Notes: generated by a model not told the origin, from the letters alone. DNA of 64,000 nt from Mageeibacillus sp. UBA6980 (GCA_002450095.1 DJYK01000028.1:1-64000); one strand, 5' to 3'; shown: positions 6,815-16,500, numbered from the stretch's first letter. Translations and numbers: made by a program.

Positions 6815-7783
6815 TTACTTAAGCTTCTTTATCCCGTCACACCCGTTCTCGAGAAGTATACTGTCGACTTTATAAACGTCAAAGATACGATTTTCTATGC
6901 AATAACGCACGGCAACGTCTGCCTTACGGCTTATACTCAAAGAATATCCGGCTCTCATGAGAAGATCCTGAGTCTCATTCAGATCCAGCTTCAAGACCAG
7001 ACAGATTATCACGCAGATATACTTCTTCGGATGGTACTCTTTATCCGTTCTTATCATGCTTAACGTCTGTCTCGGAAAATAGAGTTCATGCTTGCCGCCG
7101 TAAAGCTCGGAATCCTTAATGCCGCGTTTATCCGCATATTCGAATACCATCTCGGAGAAGGACTTGTCAGAACCTCTAAGGTTCAGGCCGGACCAATGAA
7201 GACGGCTCGTACTCATATCTCTCCGAATCTCATACTCGCCTGCAACGGCATCTTCAACGTAGACCTCATCGATATATGATCTGATCTTCTTACTCGTATT
7301 CTCCGAAGCCGCATCAACAGACTCCTTATCAAAGAGCACGAGGGTAACTTTCATACTGCTGTTTTTAAGAAAACCTCTTATTACATCTGTCGCAACGCCC
7401 AAAGCATCACATCTCGGGATCTTATATGCCCCTGTCCCTATAAGCGGGAACGCGACGGATCTGCAGTTTAACTCCTTCGCGAGCTTAAGAGAATTAAGAT
7501 AACAGTCGGCGAGTATATCCAGGGCTTCGGTTCCTTCTGTCCAGGGGATACACACCGTATGGATTATGAACTTCGCATCAAGATTATAAGCGGCAGTCTC
7601 TATCGCCTGTCCCGGCGCGATCTGCCCTATCAGCTTTCTTGCCGCCAGAAGCTTCTGCTTTCCGGCAGCCTTATATATAGCACTGTCCGTTCCGGCACCG
7701 ATCACGGGATCGGGATTGGCAGTGTTTACTATCGCATCTGCTTTAACTTTGATTATGTCATTACGTATTATCTGAAGCGGCAT
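6815..7783 (-). CDS. Macrodomain protein with C-terminal helical (HTH-like) domain
   Basis: This 322-aa protein has an N-terminal macrodomain (about residues 1-160) with ADP-ribose-binding signatures ADAIVNTANPDPVIGAGTDS and FPLIGTGAYKIP. The C-terminal part (about 210-315) is helical and contains LVLKLDLNETQDLLMRAGYS followed by a region ending near FDVYKVDSILLENG. I recall this arrangement from other Clostridia, where the tail looks like a small helix-turn-helix-type domain, possibly for DNA or protein binding. The gene lies 85 nt upstream of a DraG-type hydrolase on the same strand, so the pair probably removes or reads ADP-ribose marks. Both ligand and substrate remain inferred. Confidence 0.85.
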   Translation of the reverse strand: MPLQIIRNDIIKVKADAIVNTANPDPVIGAGTDSAIYKAAGKQKLLAARKLIGQIAPGQAIETAAYNLDAKFIIHTVCIPWTEGTEALDILADCYLNSLKLAKELNCRSVAFPLIGTGAYKIPRCDALGVATDVIRGFLKNSSMKVTLVLFDKESVDAASENTSKKIRSYIDEVYVEDAVAGEYEIRRDMSTSRLHWSGLNLRGSDKSFSEMVFEYADKRGIKDSELYGGKHELYFPRQTLSMIRTDKEYHPKKYICVIICLVLKLDLNETQDLLMRAGYSLSISRKADVAVRYCIENRIFDVYKVDSILLENGCDGIKKLK

Positions 7784-7823
7784 ATCTATATTATAACTTA
7801 ATGCCCAAAGATCTTTACGCGAT

Positions 7824-7847
7824 AAAAAGGGGAGCCTGATGCTCCCA
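7824..7847 (-). terminator. Terminator of the lepB-lepA-lipoprotein transcript
   Basis: On the minus strand, GGGAGC and GCTCCC form a stem closed by a short loop, followed by TTTTT. It lies 31 nt after the lipoprotein stop codon. Confidence 0.8.
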
Positions 7848-7877
7848 TTAAAAAATCGTCAGCAAGTTGTCTTAAGA

Positions 7878-8330
7878 TCAGGCGAATTCCTGAAGGTGTG
7901 AGATCTCAACTACTCTCTGATCGTCGAGAATCAGATAATGTCCGTCAGTTGCAACACCCGTAACGATACTGCCCTGAACAAGTTCTCCGCCGGACGTCTG
8001 AACGTCATTGCCGGACCATGTAATGCAGTCCTCTGTTACCTCATACATAACGGGCTCGGAAAACTCCTGATAACTGTCCTGATCAAGAGGGATTCCCGTG
8101 GGAAATGCCTGAGGATCTGCCGAAGCCGTACCTGCGTCAGCAGAAGCCGTGTTATCACCTGCAAGGATGGGTCCGAGAGGCTCCTCTGTCTGTACCGGAG
8201 CTTCCGTCTGAACGACTGCCTGTGTTTCAACCTGAACGGGAGCCTCAGTCTCCTCTGCAGCCTTATCGCCGCAGCCCATAAGGGCAACAGCGCCTGCAAG
8301 TACCAATGCTGTGATCAATGTCTTCTTCAT
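7878..8330 (-). CDS. Small lipoprotein with Pro/Glu/Gln-rich stalk
   Basis: This 150-aa lipoprotein has a signal peptide ending in the lipobox LMGC (Cys about residue 20). Residues about 25-75 are a low-complexity stalk with repeated QTEAPVQ units and an Ala/Ser/Asp stretch. The last 70 residues look beta-rich (YEVTEDCITWSGNDV and later DDQRVVEISHLQEFA), possibly a small SH3-like fold. It starts 26 nt after lepA and is followed by a terminator, so it probably shares the lepA transcript. The overall design matches the lipoprotein at 2464-2958, but the end domains differ. Function is unknown. Confidence 0.75.
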   Translation of the reverse strand: MKKTLITALVLAGAVALMGCGDKAAEETEAPVQVETQAVVQTEAPVQTEEPLGPILAGDNTASADAGTASADPQAFPTGIPLDQDSYQEFSEPVMYEVTEDCITWSGNDVQTSGGELVQGSIVTGVATDGHYLILDDQRVVEISHLQEFA

Positions 8331-8356
8331 TTTAAGATTCCTTTCTTTACTAATCC

Positions 8357-10165
8357 TTATTCTTCATCAAGCTTGAGAACACTCATGAACGCTTCCTGCG
8401 GTACTTCTACGGAACCGACCTGACGCATCCTCTTCTTGCCTTCCTTCTGCTTCTCAAGAAGCTTCTTCTTACGGGAGATATCACCGCCGTAACACTTGGA
8501 GGTAACATCCTTACGAAAAGCCTTTATCGTCTCCCTGGCTATTATTTTACCACCAATACACGCCTGAACGGGAATCTCGAACTGCTGTCTCGGAATATTC
8601 TCCTTAAGTTTCTCCGCCATTCGCCTTCCGCGCTCGTACGCTTTGTCTGCGTGAACAATGAATGAGAGGGCATCTACAGGGTCGCCGTTAAGCAGTATAT
8701 CGAGCTTTACGAGCTTACTTTGCTGATATCCCGCGATCTCGTAATCGAGCGAAGCGTAACCCCTTGTTCTCGACTTCAACGCATCAAAGAAATCGTAGAT
8801 GATCTCATTAAGCGGCATCTTATAGTGGAGTACGACTCTCTTATCATCAAGATACTTCATATCGGAATACTCACCGCGTCTGTTCTGACACAGTTCCATG
8901 ATATTGCCGACATATTCTTTTGGAAGAAGTATCTCGGCGTTTACTATCGGCTCCTCCATATAATCGATCACGGAAGGATCCGGCATGTTGGTCGGATTAT
9001 CGACATCGAGACACGTTCCGTCTGTCTTATGAACCTTATATATAACCGAAGGTGCCGTAGATATAAGATCGAGGTTGAATTCCCTTTCGAGTCGCTCCTC
9101 GATCACCTCATAGTGAAGCAGACCGAGAAAGCCGCATCTGAAACCGAAGCCCAGCGCCGCAGAAGTCTCAGCCTGAAATGAGAGAGCCGCATCGTTCAGC
9201 TGAAGCTTCTCGAGTGCATCTCTTAAGTCACCGTAACGCGCTCCGTCGACAGGATAGATACCGCAGAAGACCATCTGCTGAATGCCCTTATACCCTGTGA
9301 GAGGCTCTGAAGCGGGATTCTCGGCAGATGTGATCGTATCTCCCGGAGCAGTGTCGGAAACCGACTTGATCGAAGCGCATATATAACCTACTTCACCTGC
9401 CAGAAGTTCCTTAGCGGGAACATACTGTCCCGGATGGAAATATCCGAGTTCGGTTATAACGAACTCTTTACCCGTATGCATCATGCGAATAGATTCGCCG
9501 GTCCTGATAGAACCTGCACGGACTCTGACACTCGCGATAACGCCTTTATACGGATCGTATTTGGAATCAACGACGAGCGCTCTGAATGGTTCATCCTCAG
9601 GGTCAGAGGGCGCGGGAATATACTTAACTATGCCCTCGAGCACATCCTCGATTCCGATATCGTTCTTAGCCGATATCAGAGGTGCATATGAAGCATCTAT
9701 TCCTATATCGTCTTCTATCTCTTTTCTGACTTCTTCGGGACGAGCCGAGGGCAGATCGATCTTATTGATAACAGGAAGGATCTCCAGATCCGCATCAACG
9801 GCAAGATAAGCGTTTGCCATCGTCTGTGCTTCAACTCCCTGCGAAGCATCGACTATGAGTATGGCACCGTCGCAGGCCTTAAGCGAACGGCTGACCTCGT
9901 AGTTGAAGTCTACGTGACCGGGAGTATCTATGAGATTCAGGATATATGTGTTGCCGTCCTCGGCCTCATAGGTCATTCTGGTGGCCTGGGATTTGATAGT
10001 TATTCCCCTCTCGCGCTCGATATCCATATTATCAAGGATCTGGCTCATCATATCCCTCTTCTCGACAACACCCGTATGCTCGATGATCCTGTCGGCAAGC
10101 GTGGACTTACCGTGATCTATATGAGCGATTATGCAGAAGTTTCTTATAAATTTCTGTCTTTCCAT
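8357..10165 (-). CDS. lepA: Elongation factor 4 (LepA), ribosome-associated GTPase
   Basis: This translational GTPase of about 602 aa binds stalled or mis-translocated ribosomes at the membrane side of the cytoplasm. G motifs are complete: [20 protein letters not shown] and SAK. The LepA-specific C-terminal block [14 protein letters not shown] is present near the end. I chose the ATG at 10163-10165, which gives the usual [10 protein letters not shown] start; a GTG two codons upstream is also possible. It is 13 nt downstream of lepB, so lepB, lepA and the lipoprotein probably form one unit. Length is normal. Confidence 0.96.
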   Translation of the reverse strand: MERQKFIRNFCIIAHIDHGKSTLADRIIEHTGVVEKRDMMSQILDNMDIERERGITIKSQATRMTYEAEDGNTYILNLIDTPGHVDFNYEVSRSLKACDGAILIVDASQGVEAQTMANAYLAVDADLEILPVINKIDLPSARPEEVRKEIEDDIGIDASYAPLISAKNDIGIEDVLEGIVKYIPAPSDPEDEPFRALVVDSKYDPYKGVIASVRVRAGSIRTGESIRMMHTGKEFVITELGYFHPGQYVPAKELLAGEVGYICASIKSVSDTAPGDTITSAENPASEPLTGYKGIQQMVFCGIYPVDGARYGDLRDALEKLQLNDAALSFQAETSAALGFGFRCGFLGLLHYEVIEERLEREFNLDLISTAPSVIYKVHKTDGTCLDVDNPTNMPDPSVIDYMEEPIVNAEILLPKEYVGNIMELCQNRRGEYSDMKYLDDKRVVLHYKMPLNEIIYDFFDALKSRTRGYASLDYEIAGYQQSKLVKLDILLNGDPVDALSFIVHADKAYERGRRMAEKLKENIPRQQFEIPVQACIGGKIIARETIKAFRKDVTSKCYGGDISRKKKLLEKQKEGKKRMRQVGSVEVPQEAFMSVLKLDEE

Positions 10166-10178
10166 CTTCACCTGCTTC

Positions 10179-10799
10179 TTATAGTAACCCTATCTCGTTG
10201 AACGGATAGATAACGATAAAGGCGATTCCCTTTATACGATCCTCCGTAAACGGTCCGAGGTTACGGCTGTCATTACTTACCGGTCTGTTATCGCCCATGC
10301 AGAAATACTCATTATCGCCGAGAGTAATCTCGTTATAACCTCTGTCGATGCCGCCGCTCATGACATATGTCTCGACGGAAGCGTCAAGATAAGGTTCATC
10401 GAGAAGCGTGTATTCCGACGCTCCGACTTCCATAATGTATACGTGACCGTCAGCGATCCTCACCGTCTCCCCCGGAAGACCGATGATCCTCTTGATCAGG
10501 TATTCATCGTGGTAATAACCTTCCATACCCGAACCGTCGAGGATAACAACATCGCCTCTGTTATAGTTCTTGAAGTACGTTGATATCTTCTCTGTCATTA
10601 CGACATAACCGCTCCGAAGATTCGGGAGCATGGAATCGCCGTAAACATTATCCCTCTGTACTACGAATACAACGAGCAGGACACCGACAAGGACACCGAT
10701 CGCTATAGCGATCAGCCAGTCGAGAACAGAGGCTATTATCGTATTCTTTCTGTCCTCGGGTTTAACCTCGATATATTCACTTTTATCAGTTTTCTTCAT
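10179..10799 (-). CDS. lepB: Signal peptidase I
   Basis: This 206-aa membrane serine protease removes signal peptides from exported proteins. One membrane span lies at about residues 22-48, after a short cytoplasmic tail. The catalytic Ser is in GDSMLPNL and the Lys in [12 protein letters not shown]. The third signature [16 protein letters not shown] is intact. The gene begins 7 nt after aspS ends, and lepA follows it. Normal length for the Gram-positive type. Confidence 0.95.
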   Translation of the reverse strand: MKKTDKSEYIEVKPEDRKNTIIASVLDWLIAIAIGVLVGVLLVVFVVQRDNVYGDSMLPNLRSGYVVMTEKISTYFKNYNRGDVVILDGSGMEGYYHDEYLIKRIIGLPGETVRIADGHVYIMEVGASEYTLLDEPYLDASVETYVMSGGIDRGYNEITLGDNEYFCMGDNRPVSNDSRNLGPFTEDRIKGIAFIVIYPFNEIGLL

Positions 10800-10806
10800 A
10801 AAAATC

Positions 10807-12621
10807 TCAGTCCATTACCAGATTGTCGTTATCGTCATCCTCGGAAGATGTTCCGGCAGAAACCTCTATGCCGAGTTCCTCGAGCTGTTTCTCGGCGACA
10901 GGGGACGGAGCATCGGTCATAAGATCCGAAGAATTCTGAACCTTCGGGAATGCGATAACTTCACGTATGGATCCTGCGCCTGTTAAGAGCATGACGAATC
11001 TGTCGAGACCTATGGCGAGACCGCCGTGAGGAGGAACGCCGTACTTAAATGCATCAAGCAGGAATCCGAACTGTTCCTGAGCGGACTCGGCCGTAAATCC
11101 CAAGAGCTTAAATATCCTCATCTGAAGGTCTCTGTCGTGTATTCTTATGGAACCGCCGCCCAACTCGCATCCGTTCAATACGATATCGTATGCCTTGGAT
11201 CTTACCTTGCCCTGATCGGACTCAAGATGATCTAAGTCTTCGTCCATGGGACATGTGAAAGGATGGTGCATCGCCATATATCTTCCCTCTTCGTCCGACC
11301 ATTCGAACATAGGGAATTCAGTTACCCAGCAGAGCTTGAAATCATCTTTCCTGATAAGGCCAAGCTTGTTTGCAGCAGCGATACGGAGCTGTCCCAGGCT
11401 GTCGTGAACTACCTTGAAATTATCGGCTACGATGCAGATAAGATCGTCCGCACCGGCTCCTACTTCAGAAGCAAGAGCACTGATGTCCTCAGGCTTTAAG
11501 AACTTAAGGAAAGAACCTCTCGGCTGCTCGGAAGGAACGACCCAAGCCATTCCCTTCGCCTTATAAGTCTTGCATACCTCACCCAACGCATCGATCTCTT
11601 TTCTGGAGAATGCCGCGCCGCCCGGGATGACTACAGCCTTAACGAGACCCTTCTCATCAAGAGCGTTCTTAAACACAACGAAATCGATACCGGAAGCCCA
11701 ATCGGATATATCCTGAAGCTCCATCCCGAATCTCAAGTCAGGCTTGTCGGAACCATAGCGCTCCATGGCCTCCTGCCAGGGGATCCTTCTGATCGGAAGA
11801 TCGATATCTATATTGAGAACATCCTTGAATACGCGTGCAACAAAGCCCTCCGTGACTTCCATGACATCATCACAATCGACGAAGCTCATTTCGAGGTCCA
11901 TCTGTGTGAACTCCGGCTGTCTGTCGGCTCTCAAGTCCTCATCGCGGAAGCATCTCGCGATCTGCATGTAGCGGTCGTAGCCTGCGAGCATAAGGAGCTG
12001 CTTATAAAGCTGCGGAGACTGAGGGAGCGCGAAGAAAGAACCGTTCTTGACTCTTGACGGAACGAGATAGTCTCTGGCGCCTTCAGGTGTGCTCTTACCG
12101 AGCATAGGCGTCTCGATCTCGAGGAAGCCCTTCTCGTCAAAGTAGTCTCTTGCTGACTTGGCGATCCTGTGACGGAGCATCATGTTATTCTGCATAACCG
12201 GACGTCTTAAGTCGAGGTAACGATACTTAAGTCTTAACGCCTCATTGGCAGTGTTGTCGTCTTCGATATAGAAAGGAGGCGTCTCGGATTCGGATATTAT
12301 CCTCAGATCTGAGACCGTAACCTCTATCATTCCCGTAGGCATCTTCTCATTCGGAGCGGATCTTCTCTCCACCTTACCCTGTACGGCAAGAACAAATTCG
12401 GATCTGATCTTAGAAGCCTTCTGCTTGATATCCTCGGGGCTTTCCGGTGTGATAACGATCTGCACCTCTCCGCTTCTGTCCCTCAATGTAATAAATGTCA
12501 GTCCTCCGAGGTCTCTGGCCTTATGGCACCAGCCCATGAGTGTAACTTCCTTACCTATGTCACTTTCTCTTAAAGTGCCGCACATATCCGTGCGCTTCAT
12601 ACCGAGTATCGATTCAGACAT
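10807..12621 (-). CDS. aspS: Aspartyl-tRNA synthetase
   Basis: This class II synthetase of about 604 aa charges tRNA-Asp. The N-terminal OB-fold anticodon domain contains GWCHKARDLGGLTFITLRD. Motif 2 is seen in CFRDEDLRADRQPEFTQMD and motif 3 in GGLAIGLDRFVML. The inserted GAD domain (about residues 290-420) marks it as the bacterial type. I use the ATG at 12619-12621, which has GGAAGG 10 nt upstream, not the TTG three codons earlier. Whether it is discriminating or also charges tRNA-Asn cannot be settled here, because gatCAB is not in the window. The C-terminal tail is short and acidic. Confidence 0.97.
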   Translation of the reverse strand: MSESILGMKRTDMCGTLRESDIGKEVTLMGWCHKARDLGGLTFITLRDRSGEVQIVITPESPEDIKQKASKIRSEFVLAVQGKVERRSAPNEKMPTGMIEVTVSDLRIISESETPPFYIEDDNTANEALRLKYRYLDLRRPVMQNNMMLRHRIAKSARDYFDEKGFLEIETPMLGKSTPEGARDYLVPSRVKNGSFFALPQSPQLYKQLLMLAGYDRYMQIARCFRDEDLRADRQPEFTQMDLEMSFVDCDDVMEVTEGFVARVFKDVLNIDIDLPIRRIPWQEAMERYGSDKPDLRFGMELQDISDWASGIDFVVFKNALDEKGLVKAVVIPGGAAFSRKEIDALGEVCKTYKAKGMAWVVPSEQPRGSFLKFLKPEDISALASEVGAGADDLICIVADNFKVVHDSLGQLRIAAANKLGLIRKDDFKLCWVTEFPMFEWSDEEGRYMAMHHPFTCPMDEDLDHLESDQGKVRSKAYDIVLNGCELGGGSIRIHDRDLQMRIFKLLGFTAESAQEQFGFLLDAFKYGVPPHGGLAIGLDRFVMLLTGAGSIREVIAFPKVQNSSDLMTDAPSPVAEKQLEELGIEVSAGTSSEDDDNDNLVMD

Positions 12622-12733
12622 ACCGATCAAACCTTCCTTATATTTCCTAGAGTCATATATGACAAATCATTATATCATTAAATCCGCATATCTTTAATCA
12701 CCGTTGTTCCGATAAACATAATTTCCGGCAATG

Positions 12734-12757
12734 AAAAACGCCCGATCCTCTCAGGCG
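12734..12757 (-). terminator. Terminator after the 47-aa small gene
   Basis: On the minus strand, CGCCTGA pairs with TCGGGCG (one G-T pair) and is followed by TTTTTC. It separates the small gene from aspS. Confidence 0.75.
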
Positions 12758-12784
12758 CCCTTCTGCGGGTATGTAAATGATGTA

Positions 12785-12928
12785 TCAGGCGTAACTTCTT
12801 CCAATGCCTACCATCAACAATGTTCTCAATCTGTGAGCCACAACTATGCTTCTCGCACGCTGCTTGGCTTCTGCTCTTATATCAAGTGAAGTCTGTTCAG
12901 TTCCTTTTATTCTTAAATGCTTTTTCAT
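12785..12928 (-). CDS. Small basic protein, 47 aa
   Basis: This short frame begins MKKHLRIKGTEQ and ends GIGRSYA. I accept it because the ATG has a near-perfect ribosome binding site (GAGGAGGA, 7 nt spacing) and a terminator follows the stop codon. The peptide is strongly basic (Lys, Arg and His rich) and has one hydrophobic patch (LRTLLMVGIG) near its C terminus. No family is recognised. It could be a nucleic-acid-binding or membrane-associated peptide. Confidence 0.6.
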   Translation of the reverse strand: MKKHLRIKGTEQTSLDIRAEAKQRARSIVVAHRLRTLLMVGIGRSYA

Positions 12929-13055
12929 TTTCTTATCCTCCTCATTGATCTTTAACCTGATTAAACATCCGTACAAAACGCCTGCCAATATGCAATATCG
13001 CCCGCGTTTGTCGCTTAATCAACATCGCCTTATCAATTTGTCGGAAAAATAAGGA

Positions 13056-13802
13056 TCAAAGCTCGTAATTATATAAAAGCATCGCGAGTACCGCTGCACC
13101 GGCAGTCTCTGTCCTCAGTATCCTCTTACCTATAGTAACCGTCACGGCTCCGGACGAACGTGCCGCATCCGCTTCAGGATCCGAGTATCCGCCCTCCGGA
13201 CCTATAAAGACCGAGATATCCTTGATATCAGATAATTTCTTATCCTTCAAAGCGTCTTTCAAAGATACCGCATGCTCTCCCTCCCAAGGAAAGAGAACGA
13301 TATCAGAATCTTTTGCCGCCATTACGAGTGCATCCTTAAAGGCAACGGGAGTCGTTACTTCAGGGATCTTACCTCTCCCGCTCTGGCGTGAGGCTTCGAG
13401 CGCTATCTTCTGCCAGCGCTCTGTCTTGGAATTTTGCTTACGGGGTTCATCAGGTCGTACGACGCATCTTTCGGAGAATACGGGAACGATCTTCGTAACG
13501 CCGAGCTCAACGCATTTCTGGATAGTCAGTTCCATCCTCTCGCCCTTAGACACCGACTGATACAAGGTAATACCGTACGGGGGCTCCGATACTATCGAAT
13601 TCCTCTCAAGAACGCTGAGCGTAACCGCATCACTGTCGATCTTACTGATCTCACACAGAGCCTCAACTCCGTCCTTAAGGACCACTGTGAGCTTCTCGCC
13701 CTGCTTCATCCTCAGGACCTTGGATATATAGCGCGAATCATCATTACCGAGAGTTATAGTGCCGCTCCCGGCTTCAATATGTTCCATAAATAATCTTGTC
13801 AT
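13056..13802 (-). CDS. rsmE: 16S rRNA m3U1498 methyltransferase
   Basis: This 248-aa SPOUT-class enzyme methylates N3 of U1498 in 16S rRNA using S-adenosylmethionine. The N-terminal PUA-like domain contains YISKVLRMKQGE. The C-terminal knotted domain has VFIGPEGGYSDPE and RILRTETAGAAVL, the usual cofactor-binding loops. In many Firmicutes it follows prmA directly; here it is about 9.4 kb away. It starts 2 nt after the upstream ThiD-like gene, so the two are translated from one message. Confidence 0.95.
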   Translation of the reverse strand: MTRLFMEHIEAGSGTITLGNDDSRYISKVLRMKQGEKLTVVLKDGVEALCEISKIDSDAVTLSVLERNSIVSEPPYGITLYQSVSKGERMELTIQKCVELGVTKIVPVFSERCVVRPDEPRKQNSKTERWQKIALEASRQSGRGKIPEVTTPVAFKDALVMAAKDSDIVLFPWEGEHAVSLKDALKDKKLSDIKDISVFIGPEGGYSDPEADAARSSGAVTVTIGKRILRTETAGAAVLAMLLYNYEL

Positions 13803-13804
13803 GC

Positions 13805-14929
13805 TTACTTCCCGGAATCGGCCAGTTTATTCAGATTATTGAGCCTGTCCTTCAACGACTGAAGATCGGTAATGGACTCCTTGACCTTACTGTCGAATAT
13901 GAGCCTGGAACTTGCAAGATTGGTAACTTCACCCTTGGGATCCGGAGCCTTCTCGATAGTGCTCGTCACCGCAGGCTTAACTTCCTCGGCAACTACCGAA
14001 GGTGTGATGACTCTTGCGATATCACGGATAGACTTACCGGGAGATACGAGTGAAGACGTCATTCGCGGAACCGGAGTCGGCGAACTGATATCAAACGCCT
14101 TAACTTCAGGTTCATAAGAAGCCTTGGGTTCTTCCTGAACAGGTTCTGCCTTTGCCTCTTCGACCGTCTCGATCTTCGGCTCGTTAGAAACCTCAGGATC
14201 AACTTCATGTTCCTGCGCCTCGACGCGGTCGCGTGAGAAACTTCTTCCGCTTACAAAATCGATCGCCAGAGAAGCAGCGAGCTCCTCGTGTTCTTCGATC
14301 GTGAATTCGCATGCAAGTGCCGACAGAAGGCTGTACTTATCCTCGAATCCGGGCTCATAAGAGACCGCATCTATAAACATCGGCTTACTGCCTTCAAAGA
14401 GCACGTCCTGTCCGTCAGTCCGTTCATTACCGGTAATAAGGACTTTACAGCCGTATACATTAAATATTTTCTTGGCGGCCCTTAGAAAATCGTTCTTGAC
14501 AGGACACTCGAATCCGCAGAACGCCTCTGCTTCTATCGTATTAACTATCAGGAAATCGGCAAAGCCCAGAAGCCTGTCACACAAAGCCTCATAAACTTCG
14601 GCGCTCACCATTATCTCACCGTCTTCCGAGATCAGCGAAGGACTGCATATAACAGGGCACTTCTTCCCTTGCTCTAACTTATCTGCAATATAAAGGATAA
14701 CGGCGGGATCCGTAATATATCCGATTCCCATAGACGAGAACTCACATTCTCCGAAGACATAATCAAGCATCTCGGAAACGTCATTGGTCTCGGAAGTGCC
14801 GTCCTTATAGGAAATTCTCGGCACAACAGAAAGAGGATCGAGTCCCATGTCCCTGATCGTCGAGGTACATCTTAAAAGATCATAGATCGTACCTTCAATT
14901 GAATCCGATATAGTCAGTACAGTCTTCAT
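13805..14929 (-). CDS. Degenerate ThiD/PdxK-like kinase with acidic C-terminal extension
   Basis: The first ~220 of 374 residues resemble the ribokinase-fold kinases of hydroxymethylpyrimidine or pyridoxal: MKTVLTISDS start, LIVNTIEAEAFCG near residue 140, and VLITGNERTDGQDVLFEG near 180. The usual nucleotide-binding GTGCT block is not present; the matching place reads EPGFEDKYSLLSA. The last ~140 residues are Glu/Pro/Ser-rich and probably disordered, ending in a short predicted coiled coil (SLKDRLNNLNKLADSGK). The missing motif suggests a changed or lost kinase activity. The gene is coupled to rsmE. Function is unresolved. Confidence 0.6.
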   Translation of the reverse strand: MKTVLTISDSIEGTIYDLLRCTSTIRDMGLDPLSVVPRISYKDGTSETNDVSEMLDYVFGECEFSSMGIGYITDPAVILYIADKLEQGKKCPVICSPSLISEDGEIMVSAEVYEALCDRLLGFADFLIVNTIEAEAFCGFECPVKNDFLRAAKKIFNVYGCKVLITGNERTDGQDVLFEGSKPMFIDAVSYEPGFEDKYSLLSALACEFTIEEHEELAASLAIDFVSGRSFSRDRVEAQEHEVDPEVSNEPKIETVEEAKAEPVQEEPKASYEPEVKAFDISSPTPVPRMTSSLVSPGKSIRDIARVITPSVVAEEVKPAVTSTIEKAPDPKGEVTNLASSRLIFDSKVKESITDLQSLKDRLNNLNKLADSGK

Positions 14930-14942
14930 TGTCTTCCTTCAC

Positions 14943-14957
14943 GAACGATAATCGTTC
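14943..14957. promoter_or_regulatory. Perfect 15-bp palindrome upstream of the ThiD-like gene
   Basis: GAACGATAATCGTTC is a perfect palindrome around a central A, 13 nt upstream of the start codon. Position and symmetry fit an operator or a translation-blocking hairpin. The 203-nt gap it lies in otherwise shows only the trpB2 terminator. Confidence 0.45.
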
Positions 14958-15061
14958 ATTGTTAGTTTTGCACAAAAAAGCCATACTAACAACCGACATC
15001 TTCACCATAAAGACGGCTTCAATTTGGTGCTTTTAACAATGGCATAAATTTAACACCGTTA

Positions 15062-15092
15062 AATAAAACCGTCCCGGAACAATTCCGGGACG
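15062..15092 (-). terminator. Terminator of the T-box/trpB2 transcript
   Basis: On the minus strand, CGTCCCGGAA and TTCCGGGACG form a 10-bp GC-rich stem with a 3-nt loop, followed by GTTTTATTT. Confidence 0.9.
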
Positions 15093-15132
15093 ATCATTAT
15101 TTGAAATAAACCTTATTCTGTGCGATACAGTC

Positions 15133-16500
15133 TTATTCGATCACGGGCAGGCTGGCAAAGCCTTTCTCGAGGTCCTCGTCTGTCGGGATGAAATCCGTCA
15201 TCCTTCCCTCGTTATACTCCTGGTAAGCGGTCATATCGAAGAAGCCCGTACCGGTCAAGTTGAACAGGATAGTCTTCTTTTCGCCTGTCTCCTTGCACTT
15301 TAACGCCTCATCGATGGCCTGTCTGATCGCATGTGATGATTCGGGTGCAGGAAGTATCGTCTCTGTCTTTGCAAAGAGCTCGGCTGCTTCAAATACCTTT
15401 GTCTGCTCGACTGCAACAGCCTTCATATAACCGTCGTGATAAAGCTGAGACAGGATAGGTGACATTCCGTGGTATCTTAATCCGCCTGCGTGTGAAGGAG
15501 AAGGCATGAACTCCGATCCCAGAGTGTACATCTTCGCCAGAGGGCAGACATGACCTGTATCCGCGAAGTCATATGCGAACTTTCCTCTTGTAAGCGACGG
15601 GCAAGAAGCGGGCTCAACTGCGATGATCTCGGGATCCTTCGTTCCCGTAAGCTTATCTCTCATGAAAGGCGAGATGATACCGCCGAGATTAGATCCGCCT
15701 CCTGCGCATCCGATGACTATATCGGGATACTCACCGACCTTTGCGAGCTGAAGTGCTGCCTCCTCGCCGATGATCGACTGATGGAGGATAACCTGATTAA
15801 GAACTGAACCCAATACATAGCGGCAGTTATCCGTCGTAACGGCCTTCTCGACAGCCTCGGAGATGGCGCATCCCAACGATCCGCCTGTTCCGGGGAACTT
15901 CTCATTGATCTCTCTTCCCACCTTGGTCGTGTTCGAAGGCGATGCAACTATATCGGCACCGAAGGTCTGGATAATGGACTTTCTGAAGGGCTTCTGCTCA
16001 TAAGAGACCTTAACCATGTATACCGTAAGAGGAATGTGGTAGAAAGCACTTGCCATCGACAGCGCTGTTCCCCACTGACCTGCACCGGTCTCCGTTGTAA
16101 TGCTCGTAAGTCCCTGCTTCTTGGCGTAGTAGACCTGAGCGGCAGCGGAATTCAGCTTATGTGAACCCGAGGTATTATTGCCCTCGAACTTATAGTAGAT
16201 CTTCGCAGGTGTCTGAAGTTCCTTCTCCAACTGATATGCTCTGATAAGAGGAGACGGACGGAATATCTTGTAGAACTCCTGTACTTCTTCAGGGATGTCG
16301 ATGAATCTCGTATCGTTATCGAGTTCCTGCTTACACAGTTCTTCACAGAAGATCGGCTTCATCTCTTCGAGTGTAAGGGGCTTATGAGTGCCGGGATGGA
16401 GCATCGGTGCAGGCTTATTCTTCATGTCCGCACGAAGGTTGTACCATGTCTTCGGCATCTCGTCTTCCGTCAAAAATATTCTTTTAGGTTCTTTAGCCAT
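15133..16500 (-). CDS. trpB: TrpB2-type tryptophan synthase beta chain
   Basis: This 455-aa PLP enzyme joins indole and serine to form tryptophan. The PLP lysine is in NTSGSHKLNSA. The catalytic Glu is in TETGAGQWG, and the phosphate-binding loop is GCAGGGSNLGG. The long N-terminal extension and the TETGAGQWG form are typical of the TrpB2 subgroup, which usually works without a tight TrpA partner and can salvage free indole. No trpA lies next to it. Its leader is a T-box with a UGG specifier, so expression should rise when charged tRNA-Trp is scarce. That supports a role in making tryptophan rather than a catabolic one. Confidence 0.93.
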   Translation of the reverse strand: MAKEPKRIFLTEDEMPKTWYNLRADMKNKPAPMLHPGTHKPLTLEEMKPIFCEELCKQELDNDTRFIDIPEEVQEFYKIFRPSPLIRAYQLEKELQTPAKIYYKFEGNNTSGSHKLNSAAAQVYYAKKQGLTSITTETGAGQWGTALSMASAFYHIPLTVYMVKVSYEQKPFRKSIIQTFGADIVASPSNTTKVGREINEKFPGTGGSLGCAISEAVEKAVTTDNCRYVLGSVLNQVILHQSIIGEEAALQLAKVGEYPDIVIGCAGGGSNLGGIISPFMRDKLTGTKDPEIIAVEPASCPSLTRGKFAYDFADTGHVCPLAKMYTLGSEFMPSPSHAGGLRYHGMSPILSQLYHDGYMKAVAVEQTKVFEAAELFAKTETILPAPESSHAIRQAIDEALKCKETGEKKTILFNLTGTGFFDMTAYQEYNEGRMTDFIPTDEDLEKGFASLPVIE

